Notes: generated by a model from the letters alone, not told the origin. A stretch of DNA of 64,000 nucleotides from JACCVG01 sp963790245 (GCA_963790245.1 CAWBNP010000002.1:1178001-1242000); one strand, 5' to 3'; numbered from the stretch's first letter, positions 51,253-59,873 are shown. Numbers and translations are program-made.

Positions 51253-52632
51253 ATGGGAGAGCGGATCAAGGGCTCGCGCGTCCGGCGGGCGGCGTCGATC
51301 AGCGGGGCGGCAGCCGGGGTGGCCGCGCGAACAGCCGCTGGTCACGCGATCGGGGTTACCCGCTCGGAGGAAGCCAAACAGGCTGCGCTCGGTAAACAGC
51401 AGCTGAAGGCGGCCCGATCGCTCGTCAAGGTCCTGAGCGGGATGCGCGGCGCGGCGATGAAGGTCGGTCAGACCCTCTCCGCCGTTGATTTGGGGCTTGT
51501 TCCCGAGGAGTTTCGTGACGAGTTCCAGGAGATCCTCGCCGAACTCCAGCACGCCGCCGAGCCGGTCTCCTTCGACGCGATCCGCAAGGTCGTCGAGTCC
51601 GACCTGGGCGAGCGGCTCACGGACTCGTTCGCCGACTTCGATCGCGAGCCGCTCGCGGCCGCGTCGATCGGCCAGGTCCATCGCGCCGAACTACACGACG
51701 GCCGTCAGGTAGTCGTGAAGGTCCAGTACCCGGGGATCGCCGAGGCGATCCACGCCGATATGCGCAACCTCGGTCTGGGCCTGAAGCTCCTGAGCGTGAT
51801 CGCGCCCGGGATCGACACGACGGCGATCGCCGACGAGCTCCGCGAGCGGATCGGGGACGAGCTCGACTACGAGCTCGAGGCCTCCAACCAGCGCGCGATC
51901 GCCCGCGCTTACCGCGGCCACCCGTTCGTGGTCGTACCGGCCGTTGTCACCGACCTCTGTCGCGAGCGGGTGATCGTCAGCGACTTCGTCGACGGCCGGC
52001 GGTTCGCCGAAGTCCGCGACGCGCCGGACTCAGAGCGCGACCGCCTCGGCGAGATCCTGGCGCGGTTCTACGTCAACGGACCGCTCAGCCATCGGCTGCT
52101 CAACGGTGATCCGCACCCGGGCAACAGCCTGTTCCTCGCAGACGGGCGGGTCGCCTTTCTCGATTTCGGCTTCTTCAAGCGGCTCTCCGACGTCGAGGTC
52201 GCAAATCTGATCGAGACCACCCGCGCGACCTATCACGACGATGCCGCGCGGTTGCTGGAGATCGTCGCCGAGCTCGGCGCCCTGCCGCCCGATCCCGCGC
52301 TCGCCCAGCCGTTCCTGGAGGCCTACCTCTCGATCTTCGGCTGGCTGATGGTCGATGAGCCGATGATGGTCGACGGCTCGCGGACGGCCGAGATGATGCA
52401 CGGCTACAACGCGCTGCGCAACAGCGACGGATTCGAATCGATGGTCCTCCCGGCCGAGCACCTGGTGATGATGCGTGCGGTGATGCTGCTGGTCGGGTTG
52501 CTCGGTCAGCTGAAGGCAACCAACACCTGGTTCGACATCGCGCGCGAGTGGCTGCTGGACGACGAGCCCGTCACCGAGCTCGGGATCCTCGAGGCCGAGT
52601 TCTGGCGCGCTTCGCCCGCGGTCCTGCGCTGA
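51253..52632 (+). CDS. ABC1/UbiB-family atypical kinase
   Basis: The start is ATG 51253 (459 residues); an open frame runs upstream without support. ABC1/ADCK motifs in order: KxGQ region 'MKVGQTLSAVDLGLVPEEF' (about 74-92), the Ala-rich loop in AAASIGQVHRA, the Lys in VVVKVQYPG, the catalytic NGDPHPGN, and the metal Asp of FLDFGF. UbiB-like kinases support quinone synthesis or lipid transport. A strong hairpin follows the stop within 10 bp. Confidence 0.9.
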   Translation: MGERIKGSRVRRAASISGAAAGVAARTAAGHAIGVTRSEEAKQAALGKQQLKAARSLVKVLSGMRGAAMKVGQTLSAVDLGLVPEEFRDEFQEILAELQHAAEPVSFDAIRKVVESDLGERLTDSFADFDREPLAAASIGQVHRAELHDGRQVVVKVQYPGIAEAIHADMRNLGLGLKLLSVIAPGIDTTAIADELRERIGDELDYELEASNQRAIARAYRGHPFVVVPAVVTDLCRERVIVSDFVDGRRFAEVRDAPDSERDRLGEILARFYVNGPLSHRLLNGDPHPGNSLFLADGRVAFLDFGFFKRLSDVEVANLIETTRATYHDDAARLLEIVAELGALPPDPALAQPFLEAYLSIFGWLMVDEPMMVDGSRTAEMMHGYNALRNSDGFESMVLPAEHLVMMRAVMLLVGLLGQLKATNTWFDIAREWLLDDEPVTELGILEAEFWRASPAVLR

Positions 52633-52641
52633 GCCTTAAAG

Positions 52642-52673
52642 GAGTGGGGCCCACTCGCTGGCGGGCCCCACTC
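52642..52673. terminator. Bidirectional hairpin terminator
   Basis: An 11-bp perfect stem GAGTGGGGCCC/GGGCCCCACTC encloses a 10-nt loop. It lies between the ABC1 kinase stop (52632) and the convergent repeat-protein stop (52697). No T-tract follows, so termination may depend on the strength of the stem. Confidence 0.7.
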
Positions 52674-52696
52674 ACTACCTGCGCTGGACTTCCTGG

Positions 52697-53413
52697 CTAC
52701 GGAACGGGGCTCACCGTCGCGTCGTTGTTCGTGACGTAGACGTAGAACCGGGCCGCTTCACCGGAATTCGGCGCGCTCGTGCCGGGGGTCGGCGAACCGC
52801 CGGTCAGAGCGCCGTCCGCAGCGCGCGTGCGCGGGGCGACGACGATGACCTGGTTGTTCTCCGTATCCGGAGGGGCGCAATTCACGCTCGTCAGACCGCA
52901 CGGCGCAACGCCGGTCTCGCCCGAGAGGATCGCGGTCCCGTCCGTGTTGGCTACCGCGATGTTCGCGGCTAGGCCCTTGTTGCGGGCGTCCGAACCGGTG
53001 TCGATGTAGCAGTTCGCGTTGGCCTGGTAGCAGTTGACCAGCGAGAACCCACCGGTCTGCGTTTCGATCTGACCGAGCTCGTTGATCAGCGCGAAGCGCG
53101 CTGCCGGAGCTTCGCTGCCGCCACTTTCGATCTGATCGGCGGTCTTGCCGTTGAGCGTGGCTGCGTCGATGTTCTTCACCGAAGCCTGTTTGATATCGCC
53201 GCCGGCGACCGAGTTCTGCTTGATGTCGCCACCACCGATCGAGTTCGCCTTGATCTTCGAACCGGTCACCGCGTTCTTCTGGATCGCGCTGGTGTCGACC
53301 GAGTTCTTGCCAACTTCCTTGGCGGCGTAGGCGGACCCGCCGAGAACGATGAAGGCGACGATCGTCACCATCACGTTCGCGTAGGTCAGCTTTGCTCTCA
53401 TCCATGCACGCAT
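52697..53413 (-). CDS. Secreted protein with 10-residue NSV/GGDIK repeats
   Basis: This 238-residue protein has a signal-like N-terminus ('KLTYANVMVTIVAFIVLGG' then SAYAAK). Residues about 38-80 are decapeptide repeats (KNSVDTSAIQ, KNAVTGSKIK, ANSIGGGDIK, QNSVAGGDIK, QASV), likely a right-handed solenoid. The rest contains paired cysteines (CYQANANCY; PCGLTSVNC). This architecture is common in Thermoleophilia secreted proteins. An AAGGAG site precedes the ATG. Function is unknown. Confidence 0.78.
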   Translation of the reverse strand: MRAWMRAKLTYANVMVTIVAFIVLGGSAYAAKEVGKNSVDTSAIQKNAVTGSKIKANSIGGGDIKQNSVAGGDIKQASVKNIDAATLNGKTADQIESGGSEAPAARFALINELGQIETQTGGFSLVNCYQANANCYIDTGSDARNKGLAANIAVANTDGTAILSGETGVAPCGLTSVNCAPPDTENNQVIVVAPRTRAADGALTGGSPTPGTSAPNSGEAARFYVYVTNNDATVSPVP

Positions 53414-53511
53414 ATACGGACACTCCTTTGTCTGGGTCTGAGTTCATCAGGTACTTCGAACCCCATGCCCTGGTGGTTCACTCCCCGCACAAGAGCTGCC
53501 GAACTCCTCGG

Positions 53512-53517
53512 TATGTT
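53512..53517 (+). promoter_or_regulatory. -10-like TATGTT box, leaderless layout
   Basis: TATGTT ends 8 nt before ATG 53526 of the DUF4333-type lipoprotein gene. Confidence 0.5.
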
Positions 53518-53525
53518 GTGCCTAG

Positions 53526-53819
53526 ATGAAGCAGCTCGTCCCGATCGGCCTCGTGGCTTGCATCCTCGCGGTGAGCGCCTGCGGGACGAAGGTCCTCGAC
53601 GGTGAGGACGCAGCCCAGGGCATCGCCGCGGCGATCAAACAGCAGAACCCGCAGATCACAGAGGTCAACGTCGTCTGTCCCGACGATGTCGAGGCCGAGG
53701 ACGGCGGCGAGTTCGAATGCCAGGTCAGCGGCGACACCACCGGGATCGCGACGGGCGTCCAGACCGACGACGACGGCAACTTCGACTTCGAGTACTCAGA
53801 CCCCGGCGCGGGTCGGTAG
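53526..53819 (+). CDS. DUF4333-type lipoprotein
   Basis: This 97-residue protein has a lipoprotein signal with lipobox LAVSACG (lipidated Cys at about 19). The mature domain has the DUF4333 pattern: VVCPDDVEAEDGGEFECQVSG with two Cys and an acidic 'TDDDGNFDFEY' end. Members of the family are small, surface-attached domains of unknown role. A -10-like box is 8 nt before the ATG, suggesting leaderless expression. Confidence 0.82.
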   Translation: MKQLVPIGLVACILAVSACGTKVLDGEDAAQGIAAAIKQQNPQITEVNVVCPDDVEAEDGGEFECQVSGDTTGIATGVQTDDDGNFDFEYSDPGAGR

Positions 53820-53835
53820 TTCACGGCCGCGAAGC

Positions 53836-53924
53836 GGAGGGGGAGGGATTCGAACCCTCGATGGACCGCGAAGGCCCATGCCGGTTTTCAAGACCGGTGC
53901 ATTCAACCGCTCTGCCACCCCTCC
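53836..53924 (-). tRNA. tRNA-Ser(UGA)
   Basis: A minus-strand cloverleaf of 89 nt with the same acceptor and T-arm as the tRNA-Ser at 25491: acceptor GGAGGGG/CCCCTCC, T-arm GAGGG-TTCGAAT-CCCTC, long variable arm, discriminator G. The anticodon loop CTTGAAA gives UGA (complement at 53888-53890). CCA is not encoded. Confidence 0.93.
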
Positions 53925-54079
53925 GGGTAGCGCCCGAGGGTAACGCGCGAGGCTACGCCCGCAGCCCGAGCCGCTGGCTCTTCTGACGTCATCCTCGGGG
54001 CGGAGGTGCGCGGTCGCTGGAAACGGGATCACGACTCAACCGGCCTCCCGGGGCTCGCGGCGTCAGCGAACCGCAGCCG

Positions 54080-54682
54080 CTAAGCCCCCGAATGGCGGGG
54101 AAGGATCCGCGTCACGAGATCCTCGTAGGCCGCCTTGATCCGCTCCGGCTCGAGCTCACGAACGCGCCGCTGGTAGAGGTAGACCCCCGCGCTCAGCGGG
54201 GCGAGCAACGCATCCGCGGCCCACTCGACGTCGATCGTGCGATCCGCCTCACGCAGGAGGCCGACGATGTGCGCGCGATCGGACGAATACGGACTTGACA
54301 GCAGCCGCTCCCTGGCGCTCCGCTCGGCGGCGAGGATGGTCTCGCCGACCTCCTCGAGGTTGTCGATCGTGGCGTGACCGAAGGCGATCAGCCGCTCACG
54401 CGGCGGCGCCCCGGGGCCGAGTGGCGGCGCACCCCGGATGAACTGCTCCTGCAAATCCCTGTCGCGCTCATCCAACAGCGCGTAGGCGAGCGCGGAGCGG
54501 TCGCCGAAGCGGCGGAAGACCGTCCCCTTCCCGACCCCCGCGGCGCGCGCGATCGCCTCCATCGAGACGTTCTCGATTCCGCGCTCGGCAACAAGCCTCC
54601 GCGCCGCATCAAGGATCAGCGCGCGGTTGCGCGCCGCGTCGGCGCGCTCGGGGCGGGCCTGGCCGATGACGGGTAGGTCCAT
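54080..54682 (-). CDS. TetR-family regulator, divergent from yceI
   Basis: This 200-residue protein has an N-terminal TetR helix-turn-helix (MEAIARAAGVGKGTVFRRF at about 41-59) and a C-terminal ligand domain (about 80-195; TetR_C-like 'DVEWAADALLAPLSAGVYLY'). Two CGGACC-type palindromes lie between it and the divergent yceI gene. It likely represses both directions until a small molecule or an oxidised product binds. Confidence 0.88.
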   Translation of the reverse strand: MDLPVIGQARPERADAARNRALILDAARRLVAERGIENVSMEAIARAAGVGKGTVFRRFGDRSALAYALLDERDRDLQEQFIRGAPPLGPGAPPRERLIAFGHATIDNLEEVGETILAAERSARERLLSSPYSSDRAHIVGLLREADRTIDVEWAADALLAPLSAGVYLYQRRVRELEPERIKAAYEDLVTRILPRHSGA

Positions 54683-54743
54683 CAGCAGATCTTCGCTTCG
54701 CGGCTGGTGAGCACGGGCATGACCTCCAGTCTGTCAGATGAAG

Positions 54744-54800
54744 CGGACCGCGGTCCGTCTCTCTGCTAACTTGTCGTAAGCACAAGCGGACCGAGGTCCG
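54744..54800. promoter_or_regulatory. Pair of CGGACC palindromic operators
   Basis: CGGACCGCGGTCCG (54744-54757) is a perfect 14-bp palindrome. CGGACCGAGGTCCG (54787-54800) matches except at the centre. Their starts are 43 bp apart, close to four helical turns, and a TAACTT box (54767-54772) lies between them. Confidence 0.8.
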
Positions 54801-54826
54801 GAAACACCTTCTGACAGGAGTAGGAG

Positions 54827-55381
54827 ATGTCCATCACCACCGAGCAGGTAGTACCCACGGGAACCTGGGAGATCGACCGTGTCCACTCGAGCATCGGGTT
54901 TGCGGTCAAGCACATGGTCGTGGCCACATTCCGCGGCAAGTTCGAGGACTACGATGCCGCCCTCGTTTCAGGCGCCGGCGGAGCCGAGCTGACCGGGACC
55001 GTGCAGGTCGCGAGCGTCGACGTGCGCGAGGAGGCCCTCGCGGCCCACCTCCAAGGACCGGACTTCTTCGACGCCGAGCGGACGCCGGAGTTGCGCTTCG
55101 CCTCGAGCTCGATCGAGCGCGACGGCGACGAGGTCGTGTTGGCCGGCGATCTGACGATCAAGGGCAAGACCCTCCCGGTCGAGGCTCGCGGCTCGGTCGA
55201 AGGTCCGCATCCCGGCTTCGACGAGGTCGAGCGGATCGGCCTCGCGCTCGAGACGACGATCGATCGCACGCAGTACGGGCTCGAATGGAACGCACCGCTA
55301 CCGAAGGGCGGGTTCGCGCTCGCCAACGACGTGACGCTGCAGATCCAGCTCGAGTTCCTCCGAGCAGGCGAGGAAGGCTGA
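54827..55381 (+). CDS. YceI-family protein
   Basis: This 184-residue protein has the YceI lipocalin-like fold: GTWEIDRVHSSIGFAVKHM at the start, GKFEDYDAALV, 'LTGTVQVASVDVREEALAAH', PDFFDAERTPELRF, and a late FALANDVTLQIQLEF. It binds isoprenoid or amide lipids. There is no signal peptide, so it is cytoplasmic. A GGAG site precedes the ATG, and an FMN reductase gene begins 3 bp after its stop. Confidence 0.92.
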   Translation: MSITTEQVVPTGTWEIDRVHSSIGFAVKHMVVATFRGKFEDYDAALVSGAGGAELTGTVQVASVDVREEALAAHLQGPDFFDAERTPELRFASSSIERDGDEVVLAGDLTIKGKTLPVEARGSVEGPHPGFDEVERIGLALETTIDRTQYGLEWNAPLPKGGFALANDVTLQIQLEFLRAGEEG

Positions 55382-55384
55382 CTG

Positions 55385-55942
55385 ATGCGGGTACTCGGAA
55401 TTTCGGGCTCGTTGCGCGCGGATTCGCTCAACAGCCGCCTGCTGCGGAGCGCCGCCGGGCAACTGCCCGGCGGCGTGGAGCTGACGATCCTCGAGGGGCT
55501 GCGGGAGATCCCGCCGTTCGACGCGGACTCGGAGCCGCGACCCGCGCTCGCGGTCGAGCGCCTGCGAGAGCAGATCGCGGGGGCCGACGCCATCCTGATC
55601 GCCACGCCCGAATACAACAACTCTGTTCCGGGTCAGCTCAAGAACGCGCTCGACTGGGCCTCGCGCCCGGTCGCCACGAACGCCCTGCGCAACAAGCCGG
55701 TCGCGGTGATCGGTGCGAGCACCGGGATGTTCGGCGCCGTCTGGGCCCAGGCCGAGGCGCGCAAGGTGCTGGCGGCGACCGGGGCACGAGTGGTCGATCG
55801 TGAGCTGCCGGTGGCGAACGCTGCCGAGGCCTTCGACGAGCACGGTGACCTGCGCGACCGTGACCTGCGCGAACAGCTCGAATCGATCCTCAGCGAGCTG
55901 GTCGCGACGGCCGCCCAGCGCAGCGAGCCGATCGCGGCCTAA
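55385..55942 (+). CDS. NADPH-dependent FMN reductase
   Basis: This 185-residue flavodoxin-fold enzyme has the phosphate loop GISGSLRADSLNSRLL (5-20), the flavin-binding 'ILIATPEYNNSVPGQLKNA' (about 77-95) with SRPVAT, and GASTGMFGAVWAQ. It reduces FMN or quinones with NADPH. It is co-transcribed with yceI under the same TetR operators, which suggests a redox or lipid-quinone stress unit. Confidence 0.92.
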   Translation: MRVLGISGSLRADSLNSRLLRSAAGQLPGGVELTILEGLREIPPFDADSEPRPALAVERLREQIAGADAILIATPEYNNSVPGQLKNALDWASRPVATNALRNKPVAVIGASTGMFGAVWAQAEARKVLAATGARVVDRELPVANAAEAFDEHGDLRDRDLREQLESILSELVATAAQRSEPIAA

Positions 55943-55949
55943 TGCCGTC

Positions 55950-55996
55950 ACCGTTCTTACATTTTCGTCCTATAGGAACGAAAATGAAAGAACGGT
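55950..55996. repeat. 47-bp AT-rich inverted repeat
   Basis: Arms ACCGTTCTT-A-CATTTTCGT and ACGAAAATG-A-AAGAACGGT pair over 19 bp with one A/A mismatch. The centre CCTATAGGA is itself palindromic apart from one extra A. It lies 7 bp after the FMN reductase stop and 32 bp before the stop of the convergent cupredoxin gene. Its low G+C contrasts with its surroundings. It may act as a bidirectional terminator or protein-binding site, or be a remnant element; no T-tract is present. Confidence 0.85.
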
Positions 55997-56028
55997 CGAG
56001 GTCAGCGCTTAAGCCGCGAGCGCCGCTC

Positions 56029-56370
56029 TCACTTGACGAGGACCTTGCCCGTCATCCCCTCGTCGAGGTGGAAGGTGCACACGTAGTCAAAGCGGCCCTT
56101 CTTCTTGAACTTCTTGGACGTGACCTTGCCGCTGCCGGAGAGGATCGCGTCGAGGTCCTGACCACCCTCGTCCATCGTCACGGTGTGAGTTCCCTCGACG
56201 TTGGCCCAGCGCACCTTGTCGTGGCGCTTGATCTTGACCGTCTTGGGCGAGAAGGAGAAGTCGTCGGCCTTGACCGAAGCTCTCTCGGCCTGAGCAGCCG
56301 GGACGAGGCCGGCCATCGCCACCACCGCGACCGCCGCGGTCCAACGGATCGCGCCGTTTCGGTTCGTCAT
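56029..56370 (-). CDS. Secreted cupredoxin (type I copper protein)
   Basis: The start is ATG 56370 (113 residues) with a GGAGGA site. A signal peptide (about 1-27, ending AAQAER) precedes a plastocyanin-like fold (DDFSFSPKTVKIKRHDKVRW). Copper ligands are in order: His in GTHTVTM, then Cys and His in YVCTFH, then Met in DEGMTG. It would carry electrons outside the membrane. Its 3' end lies beside the 47-bp inverted repeat. Confidence 0.9.
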   Translation of the reverse strand: MTNRNGAIRWTAAVAVVAMAGLVPAAQAERASVKADDFSFSPKTVKIKRHDKVRWANVEGTHTVTMDEGGQDLDAILSGSGKVTSKKFKKKGRFDYVCTFHLDEGMTGKVLVK

Positions 56371-56447
56371 CGAGTCCTCCCGGGTAGCCAGCGAAGCTCC
56401 GCCCACCCTACCTTCCCCCGCCACAACATCCGCCGGCTCGGGAGGAC

Positions 56448-56453
56448 TACTCT
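56448..56453 (+). promoter_or_regulatory. -10-like TACTCT box, leaderless layout
   Basis: TACTCT ends 9 nt before ATG 56463 of the DUF4097-like secreted protein. Confidence 0.4.
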
Positions 56454-56462
56454 CCTCTGAAG

Positions 56463-57209
56463 ATGAGAGCGCTCATGACCGCAGCAGCGGCCGCGGCCCT
56501 GGTGGCAGGCATGGCTCCCGCCGCGGGCGCCGACGCCGGTGAGAGCTGCCGCGGCAGCCTGACCCTCCAGCCGATCAGGACCGACGAGACGACGCGCAGG
56601 TTCGCCGGAGTCCGCGCCGTCGTCGTCCGAAATGATTCCGGGGACGTCGCGATCGACCGCTCGCCGGCCGCCAAAACGATCGTCGCGACGGAGGCCTGCT
56701 TCAGCGGCCCCCGCCCCGCCCTGTCCCAAGGGGTGCGCAACGGCGTGTTGACGATCAGCGCGAGCTGCCCGCGCCCGCTGGCCCCGCTCGCGATCGGCGT
56801 GCTCGAGGGCCCTTGCCGGCGCGACATCCAGATCAACGCACCCGCCGCGGTCAGCCCCGACCTGCGGACGAACGTCGGCGACCTCTCCGCCGAGGGCATC
56901 GGTGGCGCGACGGTTTTGCGCGCCGCGGCCGGCGACGTGAGCGCGACGCGCAGCCGCGCCCCCTCGATCCGGATCTCGTCGCTGGCGGGCTCGCTTGACG
57001 TCGGCACGCAGACAAGACCACGGCTGATCGAGGCGGACGGAGGCGCCGGGAACGTGTCGATCACGGTCCCCACCGAGCGCTACGCGATCCAGGCCTCCTC
57101 GGGCGTCGGGACGGTCCGCTCCGAAGGCTTGACCAGCGTCTCCTCCGCGCCGCGCAGGGTCGAGGCGACGACGCAGTCCGGCGACGTCACGCTGACCGGT
57201 CAACCCTAG
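56463..57209 (+). CDS. Secreted DUF4097-like beta-solenoid protein
   Basis: This 248-residue protein has a signal peptide (about 1-23, ending GADAG). The remaining sequence is a run of short beta strands with turns such as VVVRNDSGDVAIDR, GVRNGVLTISAS, TNVGDLSAEGIGG, AAAGDVSATRS, SSLAGSLDVG and TQSGDVTLTG, matching the DUF4097 adhesin-like beta-helix. Four cysteines fall in the first 120 residues. No catalytic motif. It is probably a surface or periplasmic binding protein. Confidence 0.75.
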   Translation: MRALMTAAAAAALVAGMAPAAGADAGESCRGSLTLQPIRTDETTRRFAGVRAVVVRNDSGDVAIDRSPAAKTIVATEACFSGPRPALSQGVRNGVLTISASCPRPLAPLAIGVLEGPCRRDIQINAPAAVSPDLRTNVGDLSAEGIGGATVLRAAAGDVSATRSRAPSIRISSLAGSLDVGTQTRPRLIEADGGAGNVSITVPTERYAIQASSGVGTVRSEGLTSVSSAPRRVEATTQSGDVTLTGQP

Positions 57210-57221
57210 GGCCCACCCGAC

Positions 57222-58151
57222 TTACAGGGCCTTCGCTCCGACCTTGGCCGCCGCTGGACGTCGCACGTCCCAGACCAGGCCGACCCGCTCGAGCGACCGG
57301 ATCACCAACGCCGAGGGATCGGGCTCCCACCGTCCGAGACCGTGCTCGGCAGAGGTCGGGAACGCGTGGTGGTTGTTGTGCCAGGCCTCGCCCAGCGTGA
57401 ACGGGGCGAGCCACGCGAGGTTGCGCGACTCGTCCCCGGTCCGGAACCGCCGCCGGCCGAAGAAGTGGCAGAGCGAGTTGATCGCGTAGGTGAAGTGGTG
57501 CAGGACGAAGATCCGCACCAGCCCTCCCCAAAGCAGCCCGGTCAGCCCGCCGACGATCGTCCCGGTGAGGGCGACGCCGAGGCCGAACGGCAGCGCGAGC
57601 CCGATCAGGACCCAGAGCAGCATCGTCCGGTCGATCGCCCGCGTAACCGGATCGTTGAGCAGATCGGGGGCGTAGCGCTCGTTCGCCGCGCGCTGCGTGT
57701 GGAGGAAGATCCAGCCGAGATGCGCGTGCGCGAGTCCGGCGAGCGGGCCGGTCGGCTCGCCATCGTGACCGACGTGGGGTGAGTGCGGGTCGCCCTCCCT
57801 GTCGGAGCAGGCGTGGTGGCGGCGGTGGGCGGCCGTCCACGCAATCACCGGGCCCTCGAGCGCCGCCGAGCCCAGCGCCCCGAGCACGGCACGAAGCGCT
57901 GGTGAGGTCTTGAACGAGCGGTGGGTGAAGTAGCGGTGGAAGCCGACCGTGATCCCGAGGCCGATCGGGATGTACATGACCGCGAAGATCAGGAGGTCCT
58001 GCCACTTGAGCAGCCCGCCCCAGGCGAGCCATCCGGCGGCGAGGATGCCGACGAACGGCACGATCGTGACGACAGCGCTGATGGTCCCGTGCAGGAACCC
58101 GTTCTCCACGGGCGCGAGGTCCCTTGCTTGCGGTCGAGCGACGGTGGACAT
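57222..58151 (-). CDS. Acyl-CoA (delta-9 type) desaturase
   Basis: The start is ATG 58151 with an AGGAGG site; 309 residues. Three His boxes of the SCD/delta-9 group: HRYFTH (about 71-76), HRRHH (about 109-113) and HNNHH (about 257-261). About four membrane helices surround them. It makes monounsaturated acyl chains. It is unlike the 16658 desaturase (different His spacing and no adjacent reductase), so the organism carries two independent desaturase types in this window. Confidence 0.92.
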   Translation of the reverse strand: MSTVARPQARDLAPVENGFLHGTISAVVTIVPFVGILAAGWLAWGGLLKWQDLLIFAVMYIPIGLGITVGFHRYFTHRSFKTSPALRAVLGALGSAALEGPVIAWTAAHRRHHACSDREGDPHSPHVGHDGEPTGPLAGLAHAHLGWIFLHTQRAANERYAPDLLNDPVTRAIDRTMLLWVLIGLALPFGLGVALTGTIVGGLTGLLWGGLVRIFVLHHFTYAINSLCHFFGRRRFRTGDESRNLAWLAPFTLGEAWHNNHHAFPTSAEHGLGRWEPDPSALVIRSLERVGLVWDVRRPAAAKVGAKAL

Positions 58152-58424
58152 CGGCTTCCTCCTGGTGCAGGTGCGGGCGACGGACTGGAAGCCAGCTGGA
58201 GATGCCGTTCTTGGAACTGACCGCACCAGGATGTCCTCTCGAAGGATCCAGCCTAGAGGACGGGGTGGTCTCGACCAGTCACAGCACGGGTCACAGCAGG
58301 ACGGCCGCCGCGTCGGGGCCGCGTAGTCGCTAAGCGCAGGACGGCGAGAATCCGCGGGTGTCCATCGATCTCGAGTCGGGCCCGCCGGCAAGCGCGAAGC
58401 TCGAAAGGTGGATCGCGAGTTGCA

Positions 58425-59867
58425 TCAGACCGGGGCGTAGTCGGCGATCACCGGGTGCTCGAGCAACTCGCGGTGGCGGATCGGCAGCCACGGCCAGATC
58501 TCCGGCGTGCCGTCCTCGCCGATGTACCAGCTCTCGCAGCCGGTCACCCAGATCGTGCCCGGCAGCGCGGCGCGCAGGTCGCGCGCGAACCGATCGGCGG
58601 CGGCCTGGGTCGGGGCCAGCGCCGGTCCGGGCTCGCGGCGCCAGCGCTCGAGCATCTTCATCACGTAGCCGACCTGCGCCTCGGCGACGTTGAACATCGA
58701 GGAGATATTCACCGGGCTGTGGGGCCCCATCACCATGAACAGGTTGGGGAAGCCGGGGACGGCGACGGTGCCATAGCCGCGCGGCCCGTCGCTCCAGGCC
58801 TCACTCAACGTGTGGCCGCCCGGGCCGACGAACTCCATTGGCCGCACCAGCGCGTGGGTGTCGAAGCCGGTCGCCAGCACCAGCACGTCGAGCTCGTGCA
58901 GATCGCCGTTCTCGGTCACAACGCCATTCGGCTCGACGCGTGCGATCCGATCGGCGATGACCTCGACTCCCGGTCGCTGGACGGCGCGGTAATAACCGCT
59001 GCTGACGACCAGCCGCTTGCATCCCGGCTCGTAGCGAGGTGTCAGTCGTTTGCGCAGCGATCGGTCGCGGATCGTGCGGAGGTTCGCCCGACAGCCCAGA
59101 TCGACCAGCCGCCGCTGCCAGCCGTCGCGCACGAGACCGGGAAAGAGCAGCAGCTCGAGCGCGCGCTGGTAGCCGCGATAGGCGAACTCGTTGAGCGCCG
59201 GGAACCGGCGGTAGGCCCATCGCGAGAGCCGTGTGTAGCGCGGGTTTGGGAGCGGCAGGACCCACTGAGGAGTGCGCGTGAACTGCTTCAGGCCGCGCGT
59301 CTCACCGCCGATCTGGGCGACGATCTGGACGGCTGTCGAGCCCATCCCGATCAATCCGATGCGCTGCTCGGTGACGTCGACCGAGTGGTCCCATTGAGAG
59401 GAGTGGAACGCCGCCCCCTTGAACGACTCAAGCCCTGGGATCTCTGGCACGAACCGCCGGTGCAGGAAGCCGCAACCGGTCACGACGAAGTCGGCGACGG
59501 TCTCCGATCCGTCCTCGGCGCGCAACCGCCACTGCTCGCCCTCCCAGCGCGCCTCGGTCATCTCCGTGCCGAACGCGATCTTCTCTCGCAGCCCGAAGTC
59601 GTCTGTGATCCGCTCGAGGTAGTGGTTTATCTCGGGGCCGGGCGAGAAGGCGCGCGTCCAGTTCGGGTTCGGAGCGAACGAGTACTGGAAGTAGCGCGAA
59701 GGGACGTCGCAGAACAACCCCGGATAGGTGTTCTCACGCCAGGTGCCGCCGACGTGGTCGGACTTCTCATAGACCGTGAACGACTCGATCCCCGCTTTGC
59801 GCAGCTCGATCGCCATGCAGAGCCCCGAGACGCCGGCCCCGATGATCGCGACGGTCGGCGTTCTCAT
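58425..59867 (-). CDS. Baeyer-Villiger-type flavin monooxygenase
   Basis: The start is ATG 59867 (480 residues), 6 nt after a TACGAT box. It has the first FAD GxGxxG (IIGAGVSG), the BVMO fingerprint FxGxxxHxxxW(P/D) as FKGAAFHSSQWD, the second Rossmann GMGSTA for NADPH, and the GTWRENTYPG and 'LVLATGFDTHALVRPM' blocks. It converts ketones to esters or oxidises heteroatoms. No regulator is adjacent; the substrate cannot be predicted. Confidence 0.9.
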   Translation of the reverse strand: MRTPTVAIIGAGVSGLCMAIELRKAGIESFTVYEKSDHVGGTWRENTYPGLFCDVPSRYFQYSFAPNPNWTRAFSPGPEINHYLERITDDFGLREKIAFGTEMTEARWEGEQWRLRAEDGSETVADFVVTGCGFLHRRFVPEIPGLESFKGAAFHSSQWDHSVDVTEQRIGLIGMGSTAVQIVAQIGGETRGLKQFTRTPQWVLPLPNPRYTRLSRWAYRRFPALNEFAYRGYQRALELLLFPGLVRDGWQRRLVDLGCRANLRTIRDRSLRKRLTPRYEPGCKRLVVSSGYYRAVQRPGVEVIADRIARVEPNGVVTENGDLHELDVLVLATGFDTHALVRPMEFVGPGGHTLSEAWSDGPRGYGTVAVPGFPNLFMVMGPHSPVNISSMFNVAEAQVGYVMKMLERWRREPGPALAPTQAAADRFARDLRAALPGTIWVTGCESWYIGEDGTPEIWPWLPIRHRELLEHPVIADYAPV

Positions 59868-59873
59868 CGTCGG

